Positions 33,656 to 46,599 of a stretch of DNA of 64,000 nucleotides are shown here, piece after piece; the stretch's first letter is position 1; every line of letters begins with the position of its first letter. Location: assembly GCF_965638725.1 (NCBI RefSeq), contig NC_134975.1, forward strand, positions 1,128,179 through 1,192,178, given 5' to 3'. A program made the translations under genes and the position numbers. The DNA is from Aptenodytes patagonicus (taxonomy: Eukaryota > Chordata > Aves > Sphenisciformes > Spheniscidae). The notes beneath the pieces are model-generated. The model saw only the letters and a program-made list of their open reading frames with translations. It did no database searches and was not told the DNA's origin.

Positions 33656-34919
33656 GCTGCAGCCCGCCAGCCTCTGCGGGGAACAGTTGGCTGCTCGGCG
33701 TCCCCGCGGGGAGCAGGAGAAAGGTGCAGAGGGGGCCCAGCGGGCTCCCGGCCGTTAGCTGAAGCTCGGGGGCAACGGACGAGACTTCAGCTTGCCTCTC
33801 CAACGGCCGGACCCAGCCGTGGTCCGGCAGCGCAGGCATCCCTGCCCACTCGCCGTGCCGTGGCTGGGGTGGAGGCAGTGCCGGCAGTGGGTGCGTGGTC
33901 CTCGCCGTGCTCCCATCCTCTGCCCTGCAGGGTGTTGGACCCCCCAGGTGAAACGCTGTGATCTTGTTTTTCCCCGGTGGTATTTATTTGATCATAGGAA
34001 GAGCATCCCTGGGACGGGAGGGATGCGGGAGAGATGGGGGGACCAGCTCCGGATTGGGGCATCAGCAACCTAACCCTGCATCTTGGGTGACTTTTGGCAG
34101 CACAAGAGGAGAGGGGGCTCTGCCACCCCAAATGCGGGGCAGGACGCTGGCATGCGCCGATCCCCCCTGCTGCCGCCACTGCTCGCGTGTCCATATGGGC
34201 TAACGGCCGCTGCCGCGGCGGCTCCCGGCTCCTCTCGCTCATTAACCTCTGCTCCGGGGGTGGACCCCCAGCCCAGCTGCCAGCAATGCTTCGCGCCCCC
34301 TCCCCGGCTGCGCGGGGGGGAGCTCTGCTCTCCCCCACCCCTTTCGCCCTCAGGATGAAGCACTGTAAAAGGAGGATTTAGCGTACCTAAACCCTGGCTG
34401 GCCTCCTACCCTGACCGCGGCAGGACTCGACCCATCTCCGCTGCATCCCCGGGTGGGCTGGGGGAGAAGGGGGATGCTGCCCCGGGGTTCCTTCCAGCCG
34501 GTTGCTCACAGAGCCCACCGCGCAAGCTTGGGTTGGGTTGTTTTGGGTCGTTTTCTCAGTGAACTCGTGCTCAAGGCTGGGACAGAGGGTTTCTGAGCCA
34601 CCTTGGAGTTTCCCATACGCAGGACAGCATCTCCCTCACCGTACAGCTGAGCATCGCAGCTGCGCGCTGAGTCCTGCTGGGGATGGGGCAGAGCATGGGG
34701 CTCATCGGTGGGGGGCATTTCTGCCCCCCTTAAGGCGCTGAGCCCCAGCAAAGGGAGGTGGCCATATCCACACCGGGTTTTTTTGTAGGAACACCCCAGC
34801 GGTGCTTCTCCAGCGGCCGGCAGCGAGGAGGGATGCTGCCCGGGGTGCAGGAGCAAGCCGAGGGCCGGGGCCGTACATCCAGATGGAGATCCCGTCCTGC
34901 CAGCTCAGACATCTGATCG

Positions 34920-35220
34920 CAGTGGATAAAGAAGTGCCCGTGGCATAAATGGTTTAGCATATTCCCCTCTGCATCCTCATCCTCTTAGCAAAAGGTATAG
35001 CCGGGTACTCCTGGCAGGCTCTCCTACCAGATGTGGCCAGAGTCCCATTGGGGTAGTTAGTGCCGTATCGTTTACGGGAGGGGATTAGAGAGCCTCCACT
35101 TAGAGTCACGGTCCCCAAGGCCTCTCAGATTAGGATATAATGCAGCAGGCTTTGCCTTACGGGGGCTCAGATGGAGCTGTAACCCTCTTCATCCTCATTT
35201 TGCAAAAGCTCTAATGGCCG
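34920..35220. promoter_or_regulatory. Candidate regulatory patch with GGATTA and CAGATG motifs
   Basis: It contains GGGGATTAGAG (about 35080), CAGATTAGGATATAATG (about 35126) and CAGATGG (35169), the E-box form preferred by NeuroD and Neurogenin factors. Candidate only. Confidence 0.28.
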
Positions 35221-36247
35221 GGAGCTGGTGGTGGTACCCGGGGCTGCGGCTGTCCAGAGCCCTCAGTTGTAATGCCCGGGCTGCCATGGTCCACGCCAGG
35301 ATAAATCCTGGAGGGATCTTTTCAGAAAGCTCAGCTGTTTCCAAGAGCGAGAACAAGGTGAGACGCAGAGGTTGAGCTGGGGCAAGTACCTGTGGGTGAC
35401 AGAGCATCCCTCCACCCAGGACCCCCGAATTTTCAGCATCTCTCTTTCAAAACGTGGGGGACCTCTCCTGCCTCCCCCCCCAGGGCAGTTCACCTTGCCC
35501 CAGGGTAGGGGAATGATTCGGGCACACACGTGCAGGTGTCCTGGGAGATGCTTGGGGTGTTCTACCTGGCCTCCAACAGTCTCCCCGGAGGAGCCTGGGT
35601 CCGCAAGCCCTGTGAATGTCTCCCAGCACCCCGGTTATCTCAAAGGGTAGCCCTCCTTGCCCGGGTGTCTGTGCACCGGCTCATCCAGGTGTGGTTCATC
35701 TTGGCCTCGCATAAACCTCGATGTAGGGAACCCAAACCAGGCTCCAGGGACGGACGGAGCACTGCTGCCCCTGGGCTGGCAGGGCAGGGGAGGGATGCTG
35801 CGATGGTCAGCCTCTCATTTCTCCTCCTCCTGGTTCCCTGTTCCCAGTACAGCACGGGAAAAAGGGGAAAACATGGGAAAAACACCCTATGTGTGCTAGC
35901 GGCTCAAGATCACACTGGCAGAGCTGTGCCCAGGGTCCGGTTGTCCTAATATTGGTGTAAGTCAGGAGCATCTCCACTGCAGGGTCAAAGTGATGCTGCC
36001 TGGAGGTTTTTGGTCCTGGCTGTCCCGGATCAGGTGAAGGAGCCCAAGCCCTGGCCCTGGTTTGCAGGCAGTCGCTGCACACACCCCTCCCGTGTGCAAG
36101 GAGGGGACACATCTGGCCAGAGAGTTTTGGGGGGGAGCTGAGGGGTTACCCCAGTATTCCCTCCACGCAGGGAGCGGGGGGCCAACGGTCACCCGAGCCT
36201 CCCCAATGAGCTCAGCTGCGGTGAAGGCACCCAGGCAGCCCACGAGC

Positions 36248-36270
36248 CCCACGGAGGGAGGGAGGGAGGG
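36248..36270 (+). repeat. GGGA microsatellite
   Basis: Five to six tandem GGAG/GGGA units. Confidence 0.7.
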
Positions 36271-39200
36271 CCAGCATCAGGCCAGCATCCCCCTCCGAAA
36301 CTCCCCGATGTGGCTGCGCTTAGGTGGGGGATGCGACCGCGCAGTGTGTCCCCCCCAGGAGTGAGTGTTGTCCCCGTCAGGCACAGAGCTGGGGGGGCCC
36401 TGGAGTCCCCGAGCTGGCAACAGATGGCTGGAGGCAGCTTGCTGACACCTGCCCCTCCTCTCCACCCCTCTCCTGCCCTTCCCTTTCTTCTCCATTCGTT
36501 TTGTTTGATTTCCCAGCACTTTAGGTAAAGCCGGAGGGCTCCACCGTGCTGCTCCCCTTGGCCGAAGGGAGCCTGTCCCGGGAGCTGGACCCGGCGGCAA
36601 AAAGATGAAGAGGGATGTGCTGGCCCCGGGGAGGGCCAGGAGGTCCTTTGGATGGGGGGGATGATGCTGCGGAGGATGCTGTGGTGTCTCTGCCAGCAGC
36701 GGGCAGGGAGTTTTGGGGTACGGGGAGCCCCGCTGACAGCTAGCTTTCCTCTGCTCTGCCTGGTCCGGCCGGCTGGGTATGACCTGGAGCCTCCTGGCCT
36801 TGGCAGGCTGCTGCCTCACACCCTACAGACTGAACTGATGCAGGCAGGGGGTCCATCAGACCAGCAGACACCCAGAAACGTGCTCACCTTGTCCCTCCTT
36901 GCTCCCCCGTGGCTTGCCGGTGGGTGGGGGGGTTCTTCTGGATGCGGATGAAGTGCAGAGCAGCTCCCCAGCATCCCCTGAGCATCTCCAAGCACTGGCA
37001 AGTCCCCCAGTGCTACACCCACCACCACGGCAGCAACCCGGGTCAGGGTGGGTGACCTTTCTCTGCGAGGGTTTGTCTCCGTTCACCCCAGAGATGGGTG
37101 CTGGAAAAGCAGCTTCCCAGCCCTGGGCGTGGGGCTGGCAGTGACTGCAGGGTGCAGGGGACCTGTGGGCACGGGACCGGCACTGTCTGTGATGCCTGGG
37201 GACACCGGAGTCCTTCTAGATGGAGAGGTTGGTGATGAGGCGGGCAGGAATGGGAGTGGGTTGAGAGATGCAGAACCAGGAGGAGGAACTGGGTCCTGTG
37301 CCAGTGCAGCCCTGCAGCGAGCAGCAACCACCCGCTGCCTCTTGGCAGCTCTGGTGCAAACCTTTAGGACGGGCTTTAGCTAGGATGAAGGTGCCTGGAG
37401 CATCCTCGTTCCACAGCCGGGTTGTGCTCTGCCCCGTGCAATCTGCCCCTTGCAAACCGCCCCGCCGTGAGAGCATCTACCAGCTGGCACAAGCCGCCTT
37501 GGCCAGGGCCCTGAGCTGCCCCGCAGCGCTTGAACCCGCAGCTTAACCCCCCCACCATGGCTCCTGCAATCAGCCCCTGCTGCGCCCTGGCTCCCGGGCA
37601 CGGGAGACGAGCGATGCCCACGCTGCCGGGAAGGGAATCGATGGCGAGGAGCCGACCTGCACCCATCCCGGGTCCCTCCGAACCGCCTCTTCCCCAGTTT
37701 CCCAGTGCATTTCTATAAATCAAGCTCTGGCATGCCCCCCTCCCCCTGCGGCGGGGTTTGGGGGTCACCTGTGACCCCTGGCAGATGGTGCGGGGACTCC
37801 CACCCCTTCCCCAGGAACTGTTGCAGCCGGCCATCTGTCAGGCAGCTCAAATCTCCCCGGTCCTGCCTGGGAGCTGCTGCGCAGCCATCTCCACCCTGGG
37901 ACCCGGGCTGCTGCCTGCCCTGCCAAGGCAGGGGGTGCAGGCAGGAGGGGACGGGGAGGACGCGACAAGCGGCTGCCCCGAGCTGGTGGCTGTCCTGCCT
38001 GCTGCCCACGCGAATCCGGGTGGGTGGTGGGGGGGTTAAGCGGGAGAGGGGGCTGAGCATAGAGGGGATTATGGGATCCCAGTGCCTCGGGGGGAGCTCT
38101 CGGGTAGGGCTGGCATCGTCAGGCAGCGATGGGGCTGGCGGGGGTCTTCTCCCGAGCATGGGGCATTGTGTCCTTGAACCAGCCTGGGAGGCAGCGAATG
38201 GAGTTAGAGGGGGTGTCATCCTGGGGGTCCCACCGCCAAGCTGTCTGTCCTGCTGCCCAAGGGGGCTCTGGATTTGTCCCCCAGAGCGCAGTCCTGAGAA
38301 AAGCACCTGGAGCCCTGAGCAGCCCCAGCTCTGGGTGCGGGGTTGGGGGGTGTCTCTGGGGACCTGTGGCCCCCGGAGAGAGCACAGCTGGGTGAGGATG
38401 CACCTACCGCAGACCCTAATTTCCTTGTGATGGTCCCCAGGGAAAGGCTGCCTCTGGGACAGAGACCCAGGGGCCCAGCAGCTCAGCCGTCTCCTCGGTC
38501 CCCAAGTGGGGCAATTCCTCGGGGCAGGACCCACGAGCAGCTCCTGGGGCTCACAGGCAGCAGGGAGCGAGGCTGAGCCCGCTGCATTCGGAGAAGCTGG
38601 GTGCAGGGGTGGATAAAGGAAGGTAGGGGACAAGTTTTGGGTGCCACACTGGAGGAGTAAGTGGCACAGAGGGTGGCACTGACGCTGGCTGGCAGGAGCT
38701 TGCTTTTTCCAGTATCCTCACTCCTCTGGTATCCCACACCAGTAGACCCAGGACAGTGAGGGGCTGCTCCCTGGAAGCAGGGGAGATAAATGAGGATGAG
38801 GGTCCCCCCATCTGGTAAGATGCCCCAGTCCTGGGGGCTCTCAGCCATCCCCTGTGATCTGGGATCCCCAAAAGAGCCAGCTCCCCAGTGGGGTGCCCTT
38901 CCGTCGGGCCAGGCTGCAGCACTGCTGCGAGCTGCAAGCACCACCTTGCGGCTGCGGGACCGGCTGCCTGCAGGGAATGGGGGGGGGTGGGTGCAGCCCT
39001 GCAGCCCCCCCAACCCGCTCCCCCACGCCAGGCAGGGCTCCTGGAGGGGTGTGGGAGGGTCATCACCGCAGGCACAGGCTTTGCTCCACGTCCCTCACTG
39101 CACCAACCTTACCAGGGAGCTCCAGGGCTGGAGGCTGCAGCAAGAGGTGAAGGGCGTGCAGCCCATCCTGCTACACCCCATGGGCTGGATGCGGCCCTGG

Positions 39201-39364
39201 CAGCACCCGGGGGGTCCCAACACCCACCCTGGGCCAGTACCTGCCCTGTCCCTGGCACAGAAGTGATGGGCAGGGGGAGCTGCTGATGGGGCAGAGGGCA
39301 GGCTGCAAGGCAATCAGCAGCTCCTGCGCCGAGGAATTAAACACTTCTCCATTCACGGTCAGTA

Positions 39365-39370
39365 TTTATT
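39365..39370 (-). terminator. ENDOU: Poly(A) signal of ENDOU
   Basis: AATAAA on the minus strand (TTTATT on plus) lies 314 nt past the ENDOU stop codon. Confidence 0.75.
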
Positions 39371-39683
39371 TTGCTCGGGGGTGCTACTTTCCACTGCAAG
39401 TCCGTCCCTTCCCCCTCCTCTTATACTGCGACTGGGGAACACGACGCTCGATGTGACTGGGGAGGTGCTGAGGCTGCTGCCTCCATCCCCTTGCTGCCTC
39501 CACGCAGGGCACGGCCACCGCCCTCCTGCCCAGCTCCCTCCGGTACCCTGCACCGGTCCTGCAGCGCAGCCGTCCGCCTCCCACAGCGGGACCAGTCCTG
39601 TCCAGTGCCATGGGCCCCTGGCCTGGGGGAAGCCCAGGGCCCCAGAGTGGGGCTGCAGTCGTCCCCCCCGGCTCCTCCCAGCC

Positions 39684-42600
39684 TTAGGGCGAGATCACAT
39701 AGGCGGTGGCGATGTACTTCTTGCCGTTGCCATAGGTGGTCTTGGTCCAGGCGTAGGTCTGGATGCTGAGGCTGTAGCCGCCCAGGCTCAGGTGACAACT
39801 GTGGGGACACAGCCTGTGTCATAGTCCTGGCTCCGTCCCCGAGCCCTGCAATCACATCTCCAGGATGCTCTCGGTGTCCCCACACAGCCCCCCCCCCCCC
39901 GCAATGCCCCAGAGCTGTGCCGGGCTCAGGGGCCGACCCGGCTGCCGATGGGGCTCTGGAGGGCACTGCTGGCTCCACGGCCAGAGGACAGACAGACAGA
40001 TGCAGGCAGGTACGGTACTTACGCCCTCCCCGGACGCGCGATGAAGCACAACGTGTACAGGCCAAACTCAAACTCGGGGCTGCAGCCGATGAAGGCAGAG
40101 CCCACCTCCTTGTAAAAGCCGTCCCAGCTGAACTGCAGCCCCAGCACGTCGGGGTAGGTGTCCCACTAGAGAAAGGGGGTTTGGGGGTCAGACCTCTGGC
40201 TCCGCTTGGCTCCAGGTGCAACAGGGCAGGGAATTCAAGCAAAGCCCATCTGTGTATGAAGCCAGGCATCCTCGCACCCTCTCCAGGGACAGATCCAGAG
40301 CAGCTTTCAGATGGTCTGAGGGGCTGCCAGACAGAGGCCCCCAGTCTCAAATCTCTCGCTTGTAGTTTGGGAGCCCCTTTTGCCCCTTGCATCGTCTTTT
40401 CTGGACCTTCCCACCGTGCCTCCATCCCAGGGTCCACACAGGGAGGCAGAGGGGATGCGGCAGGGTGAGCATCTCTGAGGGTTCTGATTCGCCCTATTTG
40501 GGATGCTGCCGGCTGGTGCAGCGCCGCCGGCTGCAGACCCCACAGGATCACTTACCGGCCCGTTGAAGTTGTGGCTGAAGTAGTTGACGATGCCCTGCTT
40601 TTCAAGGAGGTAGAAGCGAATCCAGTTGTGAAATCCAGACACTTTCCCTTTTTTCACCTCTCCTAAACACAAGCGAGACCCTGGGGTGAGCCCCCCAGCC
40701 TGATGCTGCCCAGCACCCCCTGTCCCACCGGTGCAGGCTCTACCTGAGAAGATGTGCTCGAAGCCGCTGGAGTCCTGCTCGCCATCACCTCTGGAGTAGA
40801 GGCCGAACCACATCTCCTTCAAATCGGCGACAAACTCCTGCTCGGAGCCGTAGCGGTCTGCAGGCAAGGTGGCGTGGAGAGGTGGGAGCAGTGTCCCGGG
40901 ATGGGAGCACTGGGAGAGGGCAGAGCTGGGGCTCCCCCCGATCCCTGACCCAGTCCTCTCCCTCAGGAACAATTCAGCTTTGCCCTGCTCAATTCTCCCA
41001 TGTCCTGGCAGCTCTGGAGAGCCCGCTCCCGTGCTCCTCCAGTCTGCATCCTCCCAGGTCACCTCCCACCCAGCCGGGGCTTTCCTTTTGGATGCCCAAC
41101 GTCCAGGGACCCCATTCCCCCTGGTCAGTCCTGCCCTGCTCCGCACTCACTTTTTTTGTGGAGGAAGGCGAAGAGTTTCTTCATGAGCTCAGTTTTCATC
41201 ACCTCCTTGAGGAAGTTGTCCTGCTCCCTCAGCTCCTCCGCCGTCACGTCCTCCTCCCTGCCAGTCACCCTCTGGTAGTTGTCCAGCAGTTTAATGAAGC
41301 TTGCGTAGGTGGGTTTGGAGAAGAGCTCCTCATTGACGTATTTGTAGAGCCTAGGAGAGAGCGGATCCTGCACTCAGCGGGGAAGCAGAGGTCCCCTCCA
41401 AAACCAGCCCCGCAGCCTGCCCGGCTGGCTGGTCTCTGTCGTGGTGACCCCTGGCCACCCCCCGAGGATGCTGGCGCACACTCACGGCTGCGGGGAGCGG
41501 TCCTCCTGGTCACCTGTCTCGTCGGGGGAGGCCTGGTACTGGGGGTTAATGGCGATGTCGGTCGGCCGGGCTTTGTTGTGATCTGCCTTGTAAAGCTGCT
41601 CCGAGATGTGCAAGAGGTCCTCGTCAGCGATGGCGTCCCGGCTGCTGGAGAAACCCACTGCAAGGAGAGGCAGGAGGCTGGCAAGAGCAGACAGCAGCTC
41701 CTGGGGCTGCCGATTAGCTGCCCACGGAGAAGCGAGGGTGATGCAGCACCTGATGCTGCACCGATGCACGGGTGTCACGACCCTGGGACACCGTGAGAGC
41801 CGGGTGCTCAGCACGGAGGGTTAAGGGGTGCAGGGGCGGCAGGGGGGTCCCAACCCTCACCAACCCCACGCCCCAGGGAAAAGAGCTGGCCACAGGGCTG
41901 CAGGCACGGGAGCCTTTCGTTAAGCACTGGGAGAGCTGGGAAGCGTCAGTCCCCGTCTCCCAGGCACGACGCTGCTCTTTGCAACACGTCTGCTGGGATC
42001 AGCCCCCTCTCGATCTCCCACGTTTCAGGTGCGCGGCGACCAGGGGATGCAAACGCCAGCTTGCCCCTGCCTCTGGCCGCTCTGCGCCTGCCTGCTTCAC
42101 CTGGCTCTGGTGAAGGGAGATAACGCTGCTGGTAAATAGGCAGGCAATGCTGGGGCTCTCGCTGCACCGTCTGCTCAGCAACGACACGCAGTGGCTCGGA
42201 GCGGCTGGCAACGGGGCGGTACGGGCACATATGTGGCCAGAAACCAGCGCGAAACCCCGACGCTATCGACCCCCAAGAGCCACAGGCGGCAGAGGAGCGA
42301 GCTGCCCCGAGGTGCGCGGGGTGAAACCAGGGTGGTGGTTTATTGCCGTTGCTCAGAAGCGGAACTACTCACCGCGGGCGCGCGCTGCCTCCTCGGCCCA
42401 TTCTCCACCTGCGTGGAGCCGGGGGGGGGGAAGAAAAAGGAACTCAGAGTGACGGAGACACGGGCTGACACACACGCAAATGCACAGCGGCACGGGCAGA
42501 GACACGCTTGCAACCAACCCCTTTGCACCCCATAGCTGGGGTCTGGCAGCCTCAGGGGGAGAGCGGCTCCCCCAAGCCTCCCCGTCGCCCGAGGGTGCTC

Positions 42601-45600
42601 ACCGGGTCGGCAGTGCCTGTAGTAATCCTCGCAGCAGTTGCGGTACCTCTCGCACTCAGCGTTGCAGTGGCACTCGTCCTCCTTGCTGTAGGGCTCCTCG
42701 CAGCGTCCCTTGCAGGAGTCGGGGGCTGTGTACAGGTCTTTGGGAGAAAGAAACAACAGCGTGGTCCGCGGGACGGACTGACCACCCTGCCCCATCCAGC
42801 CCACGACCTGAGACCATCCTTCCTTCTGCCCACGCTCCCCTCCTGAGAGAGCCTGAAGGACCAGGCTCCTACCCTGGAGCTATTTGGGATCCTTTGTCAG
42901 CGTTTAGGGGTGGCATTTTGACCGGCTGAATCCTTGGGATGCACATCGCCATGGGTCACTCCTCTTCAGCCGTGGACGTCCACCACGTCAGGGCCACTTC
43001 ACACCAGGAAACACGTTCTTGGGTCCCCACCATTAATTGCTCCTTCTGATTCACCCTTTTAATGCCAGGCTTAGCAAGAGTGCCCCAGGTCCTGCCGTCT
43101 CCAGGCCGGAGGAGGAGTGCCACATTCCAGACACCCTTATTTGTAACCCGACCGTCGTTCTTTCTGCAATGCTGGGAAAACTGGGAACTCCTTCCCGAGC
43201 TATTTATATGATAAATGTGTCACTGAGCATGTGCTTTATTACACATGGTGGCAAAGCTAAAAATAATGCAGCAACTCAAGCTGTGCTTTGAATAGGGCAA
43301 GTGCCACATCTCAGATGGACGATGGACATTTGCCGTCAAGCAAAGAGGGGCTGTAGGAGACCAAGATGTTGGGTTTGTACTAGGAGACAACCCAGAGACT
43401 GTGAGCTTAGGGAAGGTGCCTTATCTTCTGTGCTGCCCATCAGCTCCTGACAGGAGGAACGGGACAGCAGGCAGCCCGGGCATGGCTTTCTCGGCAACCC
43501 TTTACTCCAGCCAGGAAGGTGACCATCTCCAAGGAGGTGCCGAGAAGCCATGTCCCAACCAAGCTTCCAGCCTGCAAAGCGATCCTTGGAGGAAAGGGTG
43601 GTGCTTTCCCTTGCAAACCTGCAATCACGCAACATCTTAAACACCTCTGGGTTGCCTGCCTTGAACTCCAGCAGGTGAAACATGCCCTCAGGGCAAATCC
43701 TGATACAGCAGCGATGAGACTGACGTCCAAGTGTCATGCTTGCTGGCTTCTCTCTGCACCCGCGTTGCTTGCTCTGTTGTCTTCCATTTTACCCAAATTA
43801 TTTGTGCTTTTCAGAATCAGGTAATCAAGGTCCCACATGTGCTGATGAGAGAGGAAGAACCTCTTCGCCCCACCAGCCAACCCAGCCCAGGCTGGCTGAC
43901 CGTGCGGCAAGGGCACGCTGCTGACTCCCGTTTGGCTTCTCGCCACCAGGTCCTTTTCCGCAAATCCACTTTATAGCAAGAGGGGTGTTAGTAGGAAGGG
44001 GTTGCTTCAGACGCTCCTGGAGGCCATCTGCCCTTGGTGCTACTTTAGTCCCACCTTTGCTCGTACTGATGCAGGAAGAACCGGGAAGGGCTGCAGAGGG
44101 AAGGGGCACCCGTGGTTTGGGTGGAGAGCGATGCTCGTGGTGTCCAGACACCCCAGCCTCACCAGTCCACGCAGCAGAGCAGCCAGGTCTGGAGCTCTGA
44201 TGCAGTCGGCAGAAGTGATCCCTGTCCCCAGGACAGCACCCCTCTCGCCCCCAAAGCGGCAGTCGGGATAAGTCAACCTGAATCACGCATCCAGGCTCAT
44301 TTTCCAGCAGCAGTCCCGGAGGGATTGTGCAAGGCAGGAACTACCCACACATAAGTCACCGCTGAGATGTTCCCGGTCCTGGGGCATGTGCTGCCAGAGC
44401 ATGTCGCAGCAAAACACCAATACTGGGGTGTGCAGTGACTCAGCCAAGGCCGGGAGCCCTGCAGAGTCCTTGGAGGAGCGAGCTCAGCATCGTCCCATTT
44501 CCCGCGGGGCTCAGCTGCAGGGTGCCGAGGCTTCTCCCCGCACGGGGAACGTGAGGAGGGCAGGGGGGACGGCTGCAGGAGGGTGTTTGCTCCTCCTCAG
44601 ACAGGCATGAACCTAAATAGCTGCAGAGCAGTCGGCCACTTGTGATGGTCAAGTTCAGAGGGGCTGCTGGAGCTTTTGGGGAGAGAAGGGCTGCCGGGAG
44701 AGCTGGCAACGCTGCAGCCAAGGGACGGTGGCTGGAGCAGAAGGACACGGCCAGCAGTGCTCAGCACAGCGCATCCGCACTCAACTACTCAGTCAATATT
44801 TGGCTGGTCCGGCCAGTAGATATTTTCTGGCTGCACAAAGCCAGACAAATATTTCTTTCTCATTTTTAGCCCTTCAGCCAGATCCATCCCTCCCCAAGCA
44901 CAGCTTTTTTGACGAGAACAAACTCATTTTCGTTTCCACCAAAAAAGTTTTGACCGAGAAAACACGGGCTATTTCCTGAGCAGCTCCATTCACCAAGGTG
45001 AGGGGAAATGTCTGAGACATGACGGAGCCCTCCCAGCAGCTCCCAGCTCGGTTTAGTACATGAACATGAGTTACGGCTCGTGTCAGAGCAGCGTCTGCGA
45101 GTCCCTGGCCTGACTCAAGACCTCGCCGCGCTGTGCAAACACAGACCGAAGATCAACCCTGCCTCTAAAAGGGCCCATTTGAAGGACAAATTAACTTGCA
45201 ACAAAAGAGCTATTGGTAGACTGAGCTCCCCAAATATTTAGTTACATGCTCCTGGCCCCCAAAACCACATATAACCCTGGGTGCAAGCTCTCTGTGAGGT
45301 GATCAGGCAAAATCTCCCACCACTGTCCTGCCTAGCCGAGGAGAAGCAAAGTTACTACACGGTGGAGGTGTTACAGCTCAGACGGGTCCACCAGGGTGAT
45401 GCTCCGATAGCTCTGGTCCAAAGCGTGTGCCAAGGACAGACCACGACACGAGCCAGGAAAGCTGCCCAGCTTCCCAGCCATGGTAAGCCCAGTTATTCCT
45501 TCAAGCAAGAATAACTCAGCACTTGCGTTAAACAAGATGAGACCATGGCAAATCCTCCTGCTTCCAGGGCAACCCAATGGCTGGTTTGCAGCAGAAGCAG

Positions 45601-46484
45601 CTCCTCTTCTGCGCTGGCCTTGCGAAACTCCTCACCATTAATTCCGAGGGGAGTCATCCGCTTCTGAAGCATCAGATACAGCCCTCTGGCAGCGTCAGAA
45701 GTGACGAAACTCCCTTCTTGCAAATAGATCACAGTTCACATTTTGTGCAAGAAGACGGCGATGAAGGCACCTAGTCACGTGCAGGATCCTGGTCAACTGG
45801 GAGTCAAAACCTGATGCCCACAAGCCACTCCTTGTTGCAGCATCTGCCTTAAAGACAGAGCTATTCTTTATCATCTCTCCAAGCCTGTCTCCTCTCGTAA
45901 CAACCGTGGAGTCGTGAAGGGCAAAACACCCGAGTTCACGTTGCATTTTCCGTTGCATCTGACTGGCTCCTCCGCTCACCTCCAGCGGCCGCGGGGGGGA
46001 TTGTGGATAAGGTATTAGAAAAATATTTCCCTTCATCCTCGCCCGGTGTGGGAGGATGAAGGAGCCAGAGGAAGGAGGGCTTACATGACGAAAGCACAGC
46101 AAGATGCACCAGGAAGCAACTGGTGGACAAGGCTGAAGACCAGGGGAAGTCTCAACCCATCAAAGGGAAGGATAAACCACCCTCATCACCAGCTGAGTCC
46201 CCCAGAGCTCGAGGAAGCCCTCCAGCATGAAAACACCCCTCACTTTTTCCCCTGTGAAGCTCTGCTGGATCCAGCCTCGCAAGGAACCAGCTGCCCCAGT
46301 ACAGCCGAGCTCCTGGCTTACGGCAGCGCCCTCAGCACCGTCTGCTTTCAACCCATCGTTGGCCCCTTCCCATCGGATGCACCAGCTGGTTTAGCCCCTC
46401 TGCCAAAGCAAGGCTCCATTACTCACTGCCAGACACGCAGCCCAGGGCTATTCCTGCCCCGACAAGGAGGATCCAGGTCTTCAT
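39684..46484 (-). CDS. ENDOU: ENDOU, secreted poly(U)-specific endoribonuclease
   Basis: Nine coding exons: 46484-46427, 42737-42603, 42408-42373, 41657-41486, 41350-41151, 40857-40744, 40662-40556, 40165-40023, 39798-39684. They give 1080 nt, 359 residues plus stop, with consistent phases and GT-AG sites. Exon 1 is a signal peptide ([15 protein letters not shown]). Exon 2 is a somatomedin-B domain with the expected eight cysteines (SCKGRC, CHC, CC, HC). The rest is an XendoU/EndoU domain, which cleaves RNA at uridines and leaves 2',3'-cyclic phosphate ends. Likely catalytic residues are His235 (GFEHIFSG), His250 (GFHNWIRFY) and Lys293 (DGFYKEVGS), by analogy with His162, His178 and Lys224 of Xenopus XendoU. 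Only one somatomedin-B domain is present, whereas I recall two in long human isoforms. The neighbouring RAPGEF3 on the same strand matches the human gene order. Confidence 0.97.
42738..46426 (-). other. ENDOU: ENDOU first intron
   Basis: An intron of 3.7 kb between the signal-peptide exon and the somatomedin-B exon, longer than all the other introns of the gene together. The stretch 44760-45260 is AT-richer. No other gene or repeat was recognised in it. Confidence 0.6.
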
Positions 46485-46565
46485 CGTCCCGTAGACGGCA
46501 GGCTGGGCGTTTCGGAGCGTCCCGGAGAGCAGGTTGGGAATGACGGTGCTCCCTGGCGCTCCCTG

Positions 46566-46572
46566 CTATATG
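46566..46572 (-). promoter_or_regulatory. ENDOU: Probable TATA box of ENDOU
   Basis: On the minus strand CACATATAGCAGGG lies about 82-88 nt upstream of the ATG at 46484. A start site about 30 nt downstream would give a leader of roughly 55 nt. This is the only TATA-like element close to the start. Confidence 0.5.
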
Positions 46573-46599
46573 TGGGGCCCCTGGGAGCGCGGAGGGGAG

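Larger units (their letters stand above)
26921..39350. other. 12-kb intergenic region, no gene recognised
   Basis: Between NEUROD4 and ENDOU I find no exon set, RNA gene or transposon. It contains a (TGG)n run near 26967, CA/CG tracts at 27290-27545 and 28330-28600, and a GGGA repeat near 36248-36270. AT-rich islands at 30185-30415, 32465-32715, 33595-33655 and 34920-35220 are also present. Long open frames here are an effect of GC content. Confidence 0.5.

Noticed and set aside
36661-36951. ATGATG start MMLRRMLWCLC, considered as a third signal-peptide exon
   Set aside because: Arginines interrupt the hydrophobic stretch, there is no suitable donor, and it lies far from the small-gene nest.
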